64,000 nt of DNA from Tupaia tana (lineage: Eukaryota; Chordata; Mammalia; Scandentia; Tupaiidae). The translations under genes and the position numbers were made by a program. This document shows, piece by piece, positions 23,425 to 35,062 of the stretch. The DNA lies in assembly GCA_026018925.1 (NCBI GenBank), contig JAKSZU010000009.1, positions 32,100,583-32,164,582 on the forward strand, in the 5' to 3' direction. The notes beneath the pieces are model-generated. The model did no database searches, had not been told where the DNA came from, and saw only the letters and a list, made by a program, of their open reading frames with translations. The first letter of the stretch is position 1, and every line of letters begins with the position of its first letter.

Positions 23425-23640
23425 TATCAAAAGCATGGTCATATAAGAGAATTATCTATGGAGTCAGAGTCCAATTCTGTGATTTCGTGGATTCATGACC
23501 TTGAGCAATTTACTTAACATGACTTAGCCTCAATTTTCTCATCTATAAAACAGAGACCCAAGTTTACTCAATTATGTGAGATAATGATTGTCAATCACAA
23601 TTAAATTTTATAGGACTAGTTATTTCAACCCTGAGGCTTG
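23425..23640 (+). mobile_element. MIR (ancient mammalian SINE)
   Basis: gagtcagagtccaattctg ... catgaccttgagcaatttac ... gcctcaattttctcatctat aaaacagag is the MIR body in sense orientation. Confidence 0.82.
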
Positions 23641-23649
23641 AATTAAACG

Positions 23650-24415
23650 GTACTAAATACTGCACATCATGTGTACAACTAGCAAGTGACAATTCAAAGG
23701 TCCCTCATGAGGTTGTTTCACCACGGCACATTCACAAATCTCCATGCAAACATGTGTTTGGTTATTCTCCATAGTCTGGATTTGCATGTGGATGTATTTT
23801 AGCTCCTAGCCTAAACTCTGTGTAGTAAAATTAATCCTTGGACCTGCTGAATTATAAGGCCAGAAGTTTCCATTGGAGGTCTCAGTGTTAGTCACAGCTC
23901 CAGATTTATGAACTCATAAAACATTAACTGCATTTCTCTGTGATTTGTGTCTGATTGTGTTTTTCACACATGATATGTAAGTAAAGTACACTATCCCCAG
24001 ATGACAACAGTGTCCTGATAAACCTATAAAATTGTTCTTCTGTTTAACTGTATTCATACCCTAGAGACAAAAAACAGAATGATATGAGGATGAATAGAAA
24101 ATCTATAGATTTCACAAGGCTATTGGTTTCACTATCCTAAGCTAGCAGGGCATGAGTGGGTCAAAGACCAGCATTAGCTAACTGCAGTCTATCGACAAAG
24201 TTCAGGTAGGATGATTAGGCTTTCTTGGTGATCTTTAGGAACTTTTAGTTTCTACTTTATTTCCTACAGGGAAAATGGTACATATTGCTTTAGAGGAAAA
24301 AATGCTATCGGTATTTGCCAGTGTGAAGGTCGTCACAGCAGAACAACATTCCTAACAACCACCCCTCAGACCATAACCACAGTAGCAGGTGGGCAGCACT
24401 AAATTCCATGAAGTC
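23650..24415. other. Unassigned sequence
   Basis: No open frame of note, no RNA gene and no repeat I can name. Probably unique intergenic DNA. Confidence 0.4.
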
Positions 24416-24550
24416 TTGCACTATGGTATGAATGTTTGTGCTCCCCCAAACATCATATGTTCGAACTTATCACCAATGTGATTATTTTAGGAGGTAGAAC
24501 CATACAAGGTGAGTAGAGCCCTTATAAAAGAGGTGTAAAAGAGCTTCTTT

Positions 24551-24788
24551 CAGGGGTCAAACAATGGTGCAGCAGTAAAATGTTATGGTCTGCAAGGGCA
24601 TTCTACATGGGAAAGTTCCAGATCCAGATGTGGAGACCTCTCTCAGTATGCCAGGCACACACATGCCCAGAATCCAGCGCTGGCTGAAGCTGAGGGTAAA
24701 TCACAGTACTGAGATCCTGCTGGGTCTCTCTATATATATCACTCTCTCTTTCTCTTGCTCATAGAAGAAATAAGTAAAGTTTGTTCTA
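24551..24788 (+). mobile_element. tRNA-SINE, D type
   Basis: D-type words aatggtgcagcagtaaaatg, cagcgctggctgaagctgag and gagatcctgctgggtctctc, with the ending gctcatagaagaaataagta. Target copies aaaagagcttcttt / aaaagaacttcttt at 24,537-24,550 and 24,789-24,802. Confidence 0.85.
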
Positions 24789-24865
24789 AAAAGAACTTCT
24801 TTGCCTCTTTCACCAAGTGAGGATACAGCTGGAAGGCACCATCTATGAACAAGAAAGCAGACCTT

Positions 24866-25140
24866 GGGAACCAGCAGTTAGTGTAATGGCTATGTTGCTG
24901 GACTCCCACGTAGTCGACCGTGGTTCGCGTCCTGGACCCAGTGACTTAAAACTCACGCCGTGCGCGTGTGCGTGCATGCCCAAGATCCCGAGAGGAGAAT
25001 GGAGGAGAAGGGATTGCGGCATGACCATCCCCCCTGGGGGGTGATTTCTCGCTTTCTGTCTCTCTGTCTCTCTCTGTCTGTCTGGCGAGTGCACACGCCC
25101 TATAGCGAAAACCTCTCCAAAAAAAAAAAAAAAAAAAAAA
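24866..25140 (+). mobile_element. Young tRNA-SINE, long type
   Basis: Perfect 15-bp duplication aagaaagcagacctt at 24,851-24,865 and 25,141-25,155, inside the MaLR LTR. Confidence 0.93.
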
Positions 25141-25269
25141 AAGAAAGCAGACCTTTACCAGACACTGAATCAAGGCACCTTGATCTTGTACTTTCCAGCT
25201 TCCAGAACTATGAGAAATAAATTTCTGTTGTTAACACCCTACCCAGGATATGAGATGTACTATCAACCA

Positions 25270-27130
25270 AAACAGGCTAATATACCTTGGTTCTAGAGAC
25301 ATTACATAACTAATGTGAAAGGCCAACTCCCCGATTAAACAGTCTTCCTCTTACTTGTGCATTTGGCCACCGAATTAAAAAATGACAAAAGAACATAAAA
25401 ATGAATCAAGCATTAGAGCCACTGCAATTTGGTACAAAGACAGTCTCAGGCTAGACAATCCCTACAGCCAAAAAAAGAGCCAAAGACATAAAGAATTTCC
25501 TAAGAGTACAGGATGGGAAAAGGGCAATAGATAAGGGAGTAAATAGGAAAAAAGGGGGGGGGGGCAACAGAAAGAGAGTAGAGGAAATCTTTGGATGCCT
25601 CAAACAAGGTGAAGTAGGTGCCATTTGAAGGGTCAGCCAGCAAATCAGTATCATAAATTCAAAAGGACAAAGCAACTTCTAAGCTCCTTACTATATAAAT
25701 TTCCATCCAAACAAGGAGACTCTGGAGAGTAAAAAGAGTATACTCTTCATAATTATGCCAGAACTACAAATACCTATTGAACTTTTCTCTAACAGGCTGG
25801 GACAGAAGGTCGACCTTTCCCAAAGGTCCTCTATGATCAGTTTGCTACCTGTCTCCTCACATTAACTCTATTCTGTGAGGCAGAAGCATGTTCTCAGGTA
25901 CTTCTGCTGTCTTAAGAGTATTAGCCAACTTCTTTCTCACAAAGTTCCTTCCCATGTTGCATATGCCACATACAGAAGTCCTCATTTATTGGCTCTAGTT
26001 CTTATATCCACCATACTAAAGAGACCTCAGCACCACTTTCTCAAAGGTCATTCTGATTTAAGGATAAAAGATAAAGCTATCTTATTATGGGTCTCAGACT
26101 GAGAGGCCCTGAGATCTCAACCTGTGGCTCAGCCTTTGTTACATGCATGCTAGTAGAAAGAGCACCGTGCAGAGAAGGGCCAACTATGTATGAAAGCCCT
26201 AGTTGGCTCCAGTTCTCTCTGCTCCATAACCACAGAGATGAGTTGGGCCCTGACTGGCCAGTTACAATTCTGTTCTACACCTGAACACAATTTGTGGGAA
26301 AAGGATGAACTTATGGAGGCCCATTTAGTTTAGGAACTTGTACATATCTATCAGTTTCCTTTTACCAAACTCTATTTCAAGGCCTCTGGATTACCATATG
26401 AACATCAAAGAGGAAAGGATACTAGTGTACCCCAATGGATAAAATTCATAATCTAGAGATAAGAAATGAACACTCTCTTTTTCCTGATGATTGGGAGGAC
26501 CCTGGAACCCAGTCCTCCAGTGCCTATCATTTCCTCCCTTGCCACAGCTTATGTCTCTCAAAGGGGATTCCCATCTCCTATTTTACCCTAAAAATTTCCA
26601 ATATAGGTTGTTCTAGTCTGATATTTAGACCAAAGTGCTCCAACTGTCCTATTGCTTTGGGCTCTGAATACCTTTATTAAGATTTTGCTATTTCTTTAAT
26701 CATGGCATGCTAGCTCTACTCCTGTGGTAAATTCATGTGTCTGAATCTTCTTTTTTCTCTCAGGAGGCTCTGTGGTCCTTTATAACTGACTCCTGACAAA
26801 TTTACCTCATAATCCTTTAGATATATCCAAGTAGTATAGCACCAACTTTGACTCAAACTGTGACTATTAGTTAGCTACACTTAAAATAATAATCCTGTGA
26901 TTGAGGAAAATCAAGTGTTATTTCTACAACTGAGTTTAAGTAAGACTGAGCCAGTAAGACTTACCCAAAGAAATATTGTTAAGAAATTATAGAGGTAGGA
27001 CTGCAGTCTAAATCAGAACTATTAGTAAACTTTTCATTTACCAACAGAGAAACTGTAACAAATAACCAGTAAATTTTATAAAAGAAACATAATAAAAAGT
27101 AAGTAAATCAGCTATATGTAGTCATAATCT
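25270..27130. other. Unassigned, probably unique DNA
   Basis: About 1.9 kb with no recognisable repeat, exon-like frame or RNA gene. A G-run lies at about 25,555-25,564. The short open frames here are no longer than chance would give and carry no domain I recognise. Confidence 0.45.
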
Positions 27131-27143
27131 AGATGTTTAACAT

Positions 27144-27387
27144 ATTTTCTTAAAAAAAAAGATATTTGCCATAGGGCACATGCACTCTCCAGAGAAACAG
27201 AAAGTGAGAAATCATCCCCCAAGGTAGATGGTCATGCCACAATCCCTTCTCCATTCTCTTCTTGGGATTTTGGTCACACATACGCACACGCACCCAGCTT
27301 GAGTTTCAAGTTGCCGGGTCTGGGACTCAAACTGTGGTCAACCATGTGAGAATCTAGCACCTCAACCACTACACCACTTGCTAGCCC
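27144..27387 (-). mobile_element. tRNA-SINE, long type, inverted
   Basis: Minus-strand copy ending in tgccatagggcacatgcact on the plus strand, with the head at 27,387 (ccacttgctagccca). Target agatgtttaacat / aatgtttaacatc on each side. Confidence 0.85.
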
Positions 27388-27648
27388 AATGTTTAACATC
27401 TTTGTATCTCCATACCTACCCCATACTGTTGAATACCTAGTAGATGCACAACACATAACTGTCAGCTGTGTCATGGGTATGTTGGCTACAGCAGAGCTTA
27501 TCTCACTTTAGATACTTGGCAGAAGACCCTAAGTGCACATCAGACCATGTATCTTTCTTTAACTGACATATGTCCACATAAAGGGCCAAGGACACACTTC
27601 ATAATTGAAAATGAACTCAGAAATAGAGAATTTTAAAATGTATATTAT

Positions 27649-27876
27649 GGGCCAGACACTTGCATGGCAGTAAAATGTGGCATTCGGTGAGCTGACCCAT
27701 ATGGGAAGGATCTGGATTCATGTCTAGAGCTCCCTCAGCACACTGGGTATACCTGTCCCCATGATCCAGGGCCTGCTAAAGTAGGGGAAGGGTAGACTGC
27801 AGTATGAAAACCCTGTTGGGGTGCTATATCTCTCCCTGTCTGTCTCATTCACAGAAAAAAATAATTTTTTTAAAAA
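27649..27876 (+). mobile_element. tRNA-SINE, D type
   Basis: Head gggccagacacttgcatggc, gtagactgcagtatgaaaac, ccctgttggggtgctatatc and a tail with cattcacagaaaaaaa. Target text aaaatgtatattat partly repeated after it. Confidence 0.8.
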
Positions 27877-28060
27877 AAGAGTATATTAGAAACATACCAG
27901 AGCTTGAAACCTGCCAAGTAAGGAAAAGAAGCAACATATTACACTCATTATCATCCCTCAAAAAGCTAAAGCCACACTGGCCAGAGCCAGCAAAGGTTGA
28001 TCATAGCTTTACAACAATAGACAACAACTATCTGTGTTGAGGGTATCAAAATACCTTCTC

Positions 28061-28641
28061 GAGGACCAGCAGATGGCCTAATGGTTATGTCACTAGACTC
28101 CTATGTAGTTGATGATGGTTCAAGTCCCAGACCCAATGGTTTAAAACTTACCACAGGTGGGGAACCAGCAGTTAGCGTAATGGCTATGTCGCTGGACTCC
28201 CACGTAGTCGACCGCGGTTCGCGTCCCGGACCCGGTGGCTTAGAACTCACGCCGGGCGCATGTGCGCGCGTGCCCAAGATCCCGAGAGGAGAATGGAGGA
28301 GAAGGGATTGCGGCGTGACCATCCCCTCTGGGGGGTGATTTCTCGCTTTCTGTCTCTATGTCTCTCTCTGTCTGTCTGGCGAGCGCACGCGCCCTATAGT
28401 GAAAAACCTCTCCAAAAAAAAAAAAAAAAACAAAAACAAAACTTACCACAGGTGTATATGTTTACATGCCCAAAATCTTGAGAGGAAAATGGTGAAGGCC
28501 ACACACATTAAAGTGTGGCCATCCCCCGGGGGGGGGGGGGGTGATTTATCACTTTCTGTCTCTCTGTCTCGCTCTCTCTCTTCAGCAAGCACACACATCC
28601 CATAGCAAAAATTGCTCTAAAAACAGATAAACAAACAAAAA
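28061..28641 (+). mobile_element. Older tRNA-SINE, long type, split by a younger one
   Basis: Head at 28,061-28,159 (ggaccagcagatggcctaat), then body and tail at 28,455-28,641 with a long G-run (about 28,528-28,541). Short target accttctc at 28,053 and 28,643. A young SINE sits between its two parts. Confidence 0.85.
28160..28437 (+). mobile_element. Young tRNA-SINE nested in an older one
   Basis: Perfect 17-bp duplication aaaacttaccacaggtg at 28,143-28,159 and 28,438-28,454. Very close to the apparent consensus, so one of the youngest insertions in the window. Confidence 0.94.
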
Positions 28642-28644
28642 CAC

Positions 28645-30320
28645 CTTCTCCAATAAAGCACTAGAAATACAAATCTCCACCAGCCTGTGCTCGTGGAAAC
28701 CATTTTGCCTTCAGAAATTATCCCACTGGGGAGCAAACTAGCAGAGCTCCAAGTTGCTCCTTTAAAGTGTGAGGTCAAAAATGACTTCTCCAGCACTATG
28801 ACTCACTAGTGTCCCATGATTTGAACACTTTTTCCAATAATTTTCCCCTTACCCAATCCCAAAAGAAAGGGAAAAATTAAACTTTAGACCTCAAAGCAAG
28901 TCAAATGATGGATGAGTCTATATGACCAAACAAGAGGTGATTCATTGGCTGATTTGTCCTCCCAAAGGGGCAGAGGGGAAGAATTTATTGCTTGTCTCAG
29001 GCATCCTTCAATCTGACCTGCAAAGCAAGCAGATTTAAAGTAACCTTAGCTTGGTACTGAGGATTTTTTGGACTAACTCCAAAGACACTTCCATTATTTG
29101 CATTTTACACACACATATACATAGAGACAAATGTCTTTGCTATACCAAGGTCATTCGATATCAAGACCATTAAATTAAATTCTCTCTAAAATGAAGCCCC
29201 ATTATCAAGAATAATTAAATAATGCCTAAATACACTAAGCAGTGCCTATGCTTTAGAAATGCTTATTCACTGTTCTGGCTCTCCTTAGCAAAAAGATGGT
29301 TGTCAACAGGGGAAAGTTATTTGCATCATTAAGTTAAAACCCTTCCTCTTTTCCTCAGCATCACTGTCACACACCCACACCCATATCCACAGCCATCACC
29401 AACAACTTGTAGCTAGACAAGACTGTAAAAGAGACTTTAAGGTTTAGTGTTTATTTTTACCCTATTAGCATTTTAGCTTTAAACTGCTTGTCTCTCATTT
29501 TCCAGCAGTCTCCCTGAGCCAAAGTCAGTTCCCATTCCATAATTCCACAGGCTGCATCATTATGCATGGCTTATAGTGCTTTAGGGAAAAAGGTAGAATG
29601 TAAACAGTTCCATCCAAACACACATTATCAAACTGAACAGGCAGTGTGGGTGGCTGATGTACAACCTTGGACATGACATCAGTATTTAAGGTGGAAACTT
29701 CTCTCACAAAATATGGGACAGAAGGAGGAAGAAGACAAGGAATTGTACCTAACATGTCACAAAGCCAAGGCAGGTTAAGTCTCACTGCTTATGCCACCCT
29801 GCTAGTGTTAAATTTTGATAAGAAGGTAAAAGTAACTTCCTTTAAACAAAATTTTGAGGTCCAGGAAGGGGCCTCTCTGTCTATCTAACACCAAAACAAG
29901 TAAAACTAAACCATTCCCTTTCTATGGCTTAATGTGCTTAATATTTTATGTCTACAATCCATACAGGTTGATCTCAACATATATTGCCTACAATAAAAAA
30001 TACCAATATTATATTCTATTTTTCAGGTTTTCAATGAGTTCAGGTGAAATGAAAATAACAGAAAAAAAGTAAAAACTAAATCTCAGCCACCAATACTCTC
30101 CCACTTTACTACCCATGTAATTTTAGTCCATTATTTTATTAATGTCACAGTTAGCCAAATAATGCCCCATAAATACCACAACCATTCCTATCTCTGTGAT
30201 TTTATTCATTCTGATTCATAAATCTTTTTAAAAGTCCACCTTGCTCTGGTATTTGTCTCATCTTTTCCATCAAGTCTTACACTGCTCTTCTAAACAATAA
30301 TCACTCATTTATTGAACTAC
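28645..30320. other. Unassigned, probably unique DNA
   Basis: No mobile element or gene recognised over about 1.7 kb. Short frames are present but show no domain or codon pattern I trust. Confidence 0.45.
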
Positions 30321-30324
30321 TAAT

Positions 30325-30520
30325 CAGAGCAGCAGTTTTCAATTTTTAGTATGCATCAGAATCCTCCCAAAGGCTTGTTAAAACAAAGATTACTGGGTCC
30401 CTCCACAAAAGTTCTGGATTCAATAAAGTTGGGGTGGAGTCACAGAAATTGCATTTCTAACAACTTCCCAGGTAATGCTCATACTGGTAACCTAGGAAAC
30501 ACACTTTAAAAACCAATTAT
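30325..30520. mobile_element. MER5A-like hAT (Charlie) DNA-transposon fossil
   Basis: cagcagttttcaatttttag, tatgcatcagaatcctccca, aggcttgttaaaacaaagat, gggtggagtcacagaaattg, catttctaacaacttcccag and cacactttaaaaaccaatta match the MER5A pattern. A non-autonomous DNA transposon; ancient and immobile. Confidence 0.82.
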
Positions 30521-30524
30521 CTAA

Positions 30525-30767
30525 ATATCTGCAAGTTCTAGTTAAGTGAGAAAAATTAATCTTTTTGTTTAAGTCAGTTTGCATTGGGTTTTCTGTTCTT
30601 GGCATCATAAAGTCTTATCTGATACATACGTATATTCATAAATCAACTGAATAATGATACATGATAATATGTAATCAAGTCTAGAATATCCAAGAACAGA
30701 AAACCCAATACAAACTGGCTTAAACAAAAAGATTTATTTTTCTCACTTAACTAGAACTTGCAGATAT
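30525..30767. repeat. Long inverted repeat (78-bp arms)
   Basis: Arms 30,525-30,602 and 30,690-30,767 are reverse complements with three mismatches that I count. The loop is 87 bp and AT-rich. The left arm starts at the edge of the MER5A-like fossil. The right arm runs on into old repeat-like DNA. Can fold into a strong hairpin. Confidence 0.92.
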
Positions 30768-32200
30768 TGGTTGATCCAGTAACTCAGTGATGTCTTAAAG
30801 GACTTACTTTCCTTATATCTTTTTATTCTAATATCCACAACTCCAGTTTCATCCTAAGACTGGCATTTTTCTGACAATAATTTAGCTTTCAGCCACAATT
30901 AAGACTTCAAATGTTCTTATTTAAATATCTATTGAGTCACACATAACTTCTTACCAGCATTCCAAATAAGATTATTAAAATTACCTTGATTGGGTGGCCT
31001 GAAGCAAGTGACCTATTAAGGATAGGGGTGGATGCAAGAGAAAAGTCTGAATATTGCTAGGAAGAGAGTTGGAGAATGGATCCTAGAAAGGCATGTTAAA
31101 AGCCTTCTAGACAATCTAACCAAAGTATGAAATCAACTAGGGCAGTTGATGGTATTATCTATATCTCAGTGATCACTGGATTGTAACCAAGCCATAAGAT
31201 AACCAGTGAGTCCATATGGTACTTAGTCTTAGAATCCATCTTAATAGATTAATCTTTAAGAAATTCAGTCTTCTATGTTTCAGTTCCTTCATAATGATCC
31301 TTACAGAACCTAACCTTTTACCTCTCTCACAACAGATCCAGCCTACTGCTTAATTAATGAAAGTTAAAAATAACCTTGCTTAGTCTTTGAAGATATCAAG
31401 CTATGGAGACATGGAGGTGAGATGCCTCCAGTCCCCTCCAATATGACTAGCTGAGACTTTTATCATCTTAATCATTGTAAAGCCACATATAGGCCCCCAC
31501 TGATTCAAAAATAGGATTTAAGAGTTGTCTTAACTAACTTCATTTCACTCCCAATGCCTTGTTAATTATTGCTTCCATTTTAGACCATTTAGAGAACTTA
31601 AACCATTCATTCTATCCTGCATACTCAGAACAAAAATGGCCCTCAAGAAGTGATTGTCTCCCTGATACTCTCAGATCTACTTGTGATCCTTTCCAAAGAC
31701 AATGAAGAAGACTTCTTCTGATTTTGTCCCAAGACCATGAATATCATACTCCGTGCTTCTAGATGAATGCTCATGCTGACTATTTCTCCAACATAAGCTC
31801 TGTATCTCATCCAGTATGAAAGAGATAATCGTGAATTCAGGTCCACTGTCTCCCCAGAGTTGGCCTCACTGAATAAATTATGTTCCTTATTCACCAATTC
31901 TTATATCTCTAGTATTGGCTAAATTAAGAGATGAATGTTGCAGACCTGATTTTTGGTCGTCCAGTCCAAGTACCCCTGGCCATTTTGTCATCAGGATGGG
32001 TCACTGCTTTTTAAAAACATTCTACCAATTGATTTAGGTGTATGCTTATAATACAGACTAGATAACCACTTAACTAATTAAATTGTATTTCAGTTTGATC
32101 TCTACACAGAAAATGTTAATAAGAGCTTTCTGCAGTTTTCTTATATACATCTGAGTAAACAGGCATCAGTTCAGACATTTATGTTCTGATAGCATGTGAA
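30768..32200. other. Unassigned, partly old-repeat-like
   Basis: 30,768-31,050 has the feel of an ancient interspersed repeat (agtaactcagtgatgtctta; gattgggtggcctgaagcaa), but I cannot name it. The remainder shows no gene or repeat. Confidence 0.35.
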
Positions 32201-32218
32201 AGAGTATTTTTCCTGGTT

Positions 32219-32485
32219 GAGACCAGCAGTTGGCATAATGGCTATGTTGCTGGACTCCCACATAGTCGACCGCGGTTCAAGTCCCAGACCCGGTGGCTTA
32301 AACTCACGCCAGGCGCATGTGCGTGTGTGCGTGCCCAAGATCCTGAGAGGAGAATGGAGGAAAAGGGATTGTGGCGTGGCCATCCCCCCTGGGGGGTGAT
32401 TTCTTGCTTTCTGTCTCTCTGTCTCTCTCTGTCTTTCTGACGAGCACACACGCCCTATAGCAAAAACCTCTCAAAAAAAAAAAAA
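32219..32485 (+). mobile_element. Young tRNA-SINE, long type
   Basis: Perfect 16-bp duplication agtatttttcctggtt at 32,203-32,218 and 32,486-32,501. B-box ggttcaagtcc. Confidence 0.93.
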
Positions 32486-32641
32486 AGTATTTTTCCTGGT
32501 TTATAATAATAATAGTAAATTCTCCTTAAAATAAGTGTTTATCTAAAACATTCATGAAAAACTAGTTTCACTGCCTCAACAAAAGATCTAGGATATGACT
32601 ACTGAAACAGCTCTTTCTGACATGGACCACTACAATCATTA

Positions 32642-32880
32642 GGGGCCAGCAGGTGGCATAGTGGTTAAGGCTCTGGACTCCCACTTGGCCATGTAGTTTG
32701 AGTCCTGGATCTGGCCATTTAAAAATCATGCCAGGCATACCCAAAATCCTGAGAAGAAAATAGATGACTAGAGAACGAGGGATTGCAGCATGGCTATCCC
32801 CTCTGGGGGGCAGGGAGTAGTAGATCTCTCATTTTCCCTCTCTCTGTTTCTCTGTCTCTCTCCAGCAAGCACCCGCAACT
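32642..32880 (+). mobile_element. Older tRNA-SINE, long type
   Basis: Head ggggccagcaggtggcatag and body catgccaggcatacccaaaa with a shortened middle. It is cut off near gcaagcacccgcaactcatg and followed directly by L1 3' UTR text. Confidence 0.78.
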
Positions 32881-33085
32881 CATGATTGAGAGGGGAATCA
32901 GAGTGAAGAAGAAAGAAGCAAAACATTTAAGAAATCCAAAATGGAAAGAAATCTGTTAATTATAATATTTATGGTAATGTCTTTGACTGGACCAATATAC
33001 AGTGTATTCATGATGGGGAAATTCATTTGGTATGCTGTCATGATACACACTGATTAAATGTATTTTTTTAAAGTAAATAAAGAAA
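32881..33085 (+). mobile_element. L1 3' UTR fragment
   Basis: ttatggtaatgtctttgact ... gtgtattcatgatggggaaa ... tgattaaatgtatttt matches the 3' ends of the L1 copies at 6.3 and 9.0 kb. Confidence 0.78.
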
Positions 33086-33122
33086 AGGAAAGAAAGCAAG
33101 CTCTATTTTAAATATCAAACAT

Positions 33123-33381
33123 GGGGCCAGCAGGTGGCATAATGGTTAAGGTGCTGGTCTCCCACATTGCCAACTGCAATTTGAGTTCCAGATCCAGCGA
33201 CTTGAAACCCATGCCAGGCATGTGTGTGTGTGACCAAAATCCCAAGAGGAGAATGGAAGAAAAGGGATTGTGGCATGGCCATTACACCAGGGATGATTTC
33301 TCACTTTTTCTCTCTCTCCATCTCTCCCTGTCTCTCTGGCAAGTGCATATGCCCTATAGCAAAAAATCTCTCCAAATAAAT
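33123..33381 (+). mobile_element. Older tRNA-SINE, long type
   Basis: Head ggggccagcaggtggcataa, body and ending gccctatagcaaaaaatctc, then AAATA. Target aaatatcaaacat / aaatattaaacta. Confidence 0.85.
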
Positions 33382-33576
33382 AAATATTAAACTAAAAAAC
33401 AGTTTCATTATAACTTTTACCTATACATGTTAATTCTACTATTAGGAACCAAACCAAACAATATTTTTTAGAGTACTAACCATATCTTGAATGTAAGTAT
33501 CTTATAGAAACTAACAAGATCATTTTCAATATGCTACTTCAAAGAAAAAATAATTTGAGAAAACATGGTAAGCTGT

Positions 33577-34105
33577 TATATTAATTTCCTAGGCTGTTAT
33601 AACAAAAAGATTGGATCCTTGCAAAAGTCATGATGTATTTTTCTACGTTTTCCTAAGCACAAATGCATCATGACTTTTTCCAATGACCCCATAGCACAAA
33701 CTAGGTGGCTTAGAAAAATTGAAACTCATTCTCTCACATCCTGTATGTCTGAAACAAAGGTGTTGGTAAGGCCATGATCCTTTTAAATGTTCTAAGGAAG
33801 AATCTTTCCTTACCTCTTTCTATCCTCTGGTGGTTGCCAGCAATCCTTGGCATTCCTTGACTTGTAGCTGCATCACTCCATTCTATGCCTCCATAATCTG
33901 GTCTTTTTCTTTGTGTTACTTCTCTGTGTCAAAGTCCCCCTTTCCTTTCTCTTATAAAGATACCAGTCATTGTATTTAAACCTACCCTAATCCAGAATAA
34001 CATCAACTTCATTCATCTGCAAGGACTTTTACAAAAAAGATACTAAGCGTTAGGACATAAACATATCTTTGGTGTTGGGGCACAATTCAACAAACTACAT
34101 CTTTT
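33577..34105 (-). mobile_element. ERVL-MaLR solo LTR fossil, inverted, with a MITE inside
   Basis: ttaatttcctaggctgttat ... ctaggtggcttagaaaaatt ... ctttctcttataaagatacc ... ggcacaattcaacaaacta is the reverse strand of a MaLR-type LTR. Non-coding and ancient. A mariner-like MITE has landed near its end. Confidence 0.72.
33611..33690. mobile_element. Mariner-like MITE, about 80 bp (copy 1)
   Basis: Palindromic ends: gcaaaagtcatgatgtattt on the left, and aatgcatcatgactttttcc on the right reading as its reverse complement. It breaks the MaLR LTR between aacaaa and catagcacaaac. Length, hairpin form and end words fit a Tc1/mariner MITE (as with MADE1 in primates). The TA target is no longer clear. 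Confidence 0.72.
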
Positions 34106-34163
34106 GTAGGGCATCAATATGCTAAAAATTACATAAACCCATATGCTTAAAATATTTCATAGT

Positions 34164-34620
34164 GGGCCAGCAGATGGCATGGAGGTTAAGGTGGTTGGAT
34201 CCCACATGGCTGACCGTGTGGTTCGAGTCCCGAACCTGGGAGCTTGAAAAGTGCACTGGGCTGGGACCAACAGATGGCATAATGGTTACATTGCTGGACT
34301 CTCATGAAGTAAACCACGTTTGGAATCCCAGACCTACTGGCTTAAAACTCATGCCTAGCACAAGAATTTATCCCCACTGGGGGGGGAGGTGAATTCTCCC
34401 TTTATGTCTCTCTGTCTTTCTCTGTCTCTCCAGCAAGGGTACACATTCTATAGCAAAAATATCTCTTGAAAAAAAAAAGAAAGAAAATAAGGAAGAAAGA
34501 GAAAGAAAAGGAAAGCTCACTGGATGCATGTGTGAAAATGACCAAAATCCCAAGACAAGAGTGGAGAAGAAGGACTGCAGCATGGCCATCTGCCCTCATG
34601 CCAACCTCCACTCCTTCTCC
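34164..34620 (+). mobile_element. Older tRNA-SINE, long type, split by another
   Basis: Head 34,164-34,260 (gggccagcagatggcatgga; B-box ggttcgagtccc) and body 34,511-34,620. It has no CT-rich end or A-tail and stops where an inverted SINE begins. Confidence 0.75.
34261..34510 (+). mobile_element. tRNA-SINE, long type, nested
   Basis: gggaccaacagatggcataa ... ggtacacattctatagcaaa and an AAAG-rich tail. Target aaaagtgcactgg / gaaagctcactgg. Its body lacks the section between agcacaag and tatccccactgggg. Confidence 0.8.
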
Positions 34621-34832
34621 AGGGACACAGAGAGAAATAAAAGCAAGAAAGCACTCCCTGGGGGAGTGGTGACCATGCCACAATCCCTTCTACTCCATTT
34701 CCCTCTCAGAATTTTGGGCATATGTGCATGCGCACCCAGCCTGTTTTTCAAGCAGCAGGTCTAGGGCTCGAACTGTACAATTAGCCATGGGGGATCCAGC
34801 TGCCTTAACCTTCATACCATCTGCTGGCCCAA
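34621..34832 (-). mobile_element. tRNA-SINE, long type, inverted and 3'-cut
   Basis: Read on the minus strand from 34,832: gggccagcagatggtatgaa, B-box gttcgagccct and gagaagg-type body, ending in CT-rich text at the junction with the plus-strand SINE. The two meet tail to tail. Confidence 0.8.
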
Positions 34833-34949
34833 TTCCTCTTAAAAATTTTAAAGAGGAATTATGTGAACAGAAGATAAGATTAGTTCAAATAAATATAGTC
34901 CCCCAAAAAGCAAGAATGAAACCCCACATTTTGCTGTTGAAAGGTCATT

Positions 34950-35062
34950 CAAATATTAGTGAACACTTACTAAGTGTTTACTACATGTCAAAACTATACT
35001 GACCTCTTTACATGTCTTAGAGTATGCATTTCTCACAACAATCACATGGAAGGTGACATAGT
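34950..35062 (-). mobile_element. MIR, first half (split by a MaLR LTR)
   Basis: gaacacttactaagtgttta ... ctctttacatgtcttagagt ... tctcacaacaatcacatgga is MIR in reverse. It is continued at 35,996 beyond the LTR. Confidence 0.75.

Larger units (their letters stand above)
24420..25270 (+). mobile_element. ERVL-MaLR solo LTR fossil with two SINEs inside
   Basis: Degenerate LTR recognised by ccaatgtgattattttagga, agcccttataaaagagg, caccatctatgaacaagaaa, ccagacactgaatcaaggca, gatcttgtactttccagctt and gaactatgagaaataaattt. Non-coding and broken by two SINE insertions. Ancient. Confidence 0.78.

Noticed and set aside
25270-27130. Exons in the unique segments
   Set aside because: Short open frames have no family resemblance, no convincing splice-site series and no coding pattern I can defend by eye.
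30525-30767. microRNA precursor
   Set aside because: The arms are too long and the loop too large for a normal pre-miRNA, with no sign of a conserved mature sequence.
33611-33690. MADE1 of primates
   Set aside because: The size and form are similar, but the end words (aaaagtcatgatg) differ from MADE1, so it is another mariner-type family.
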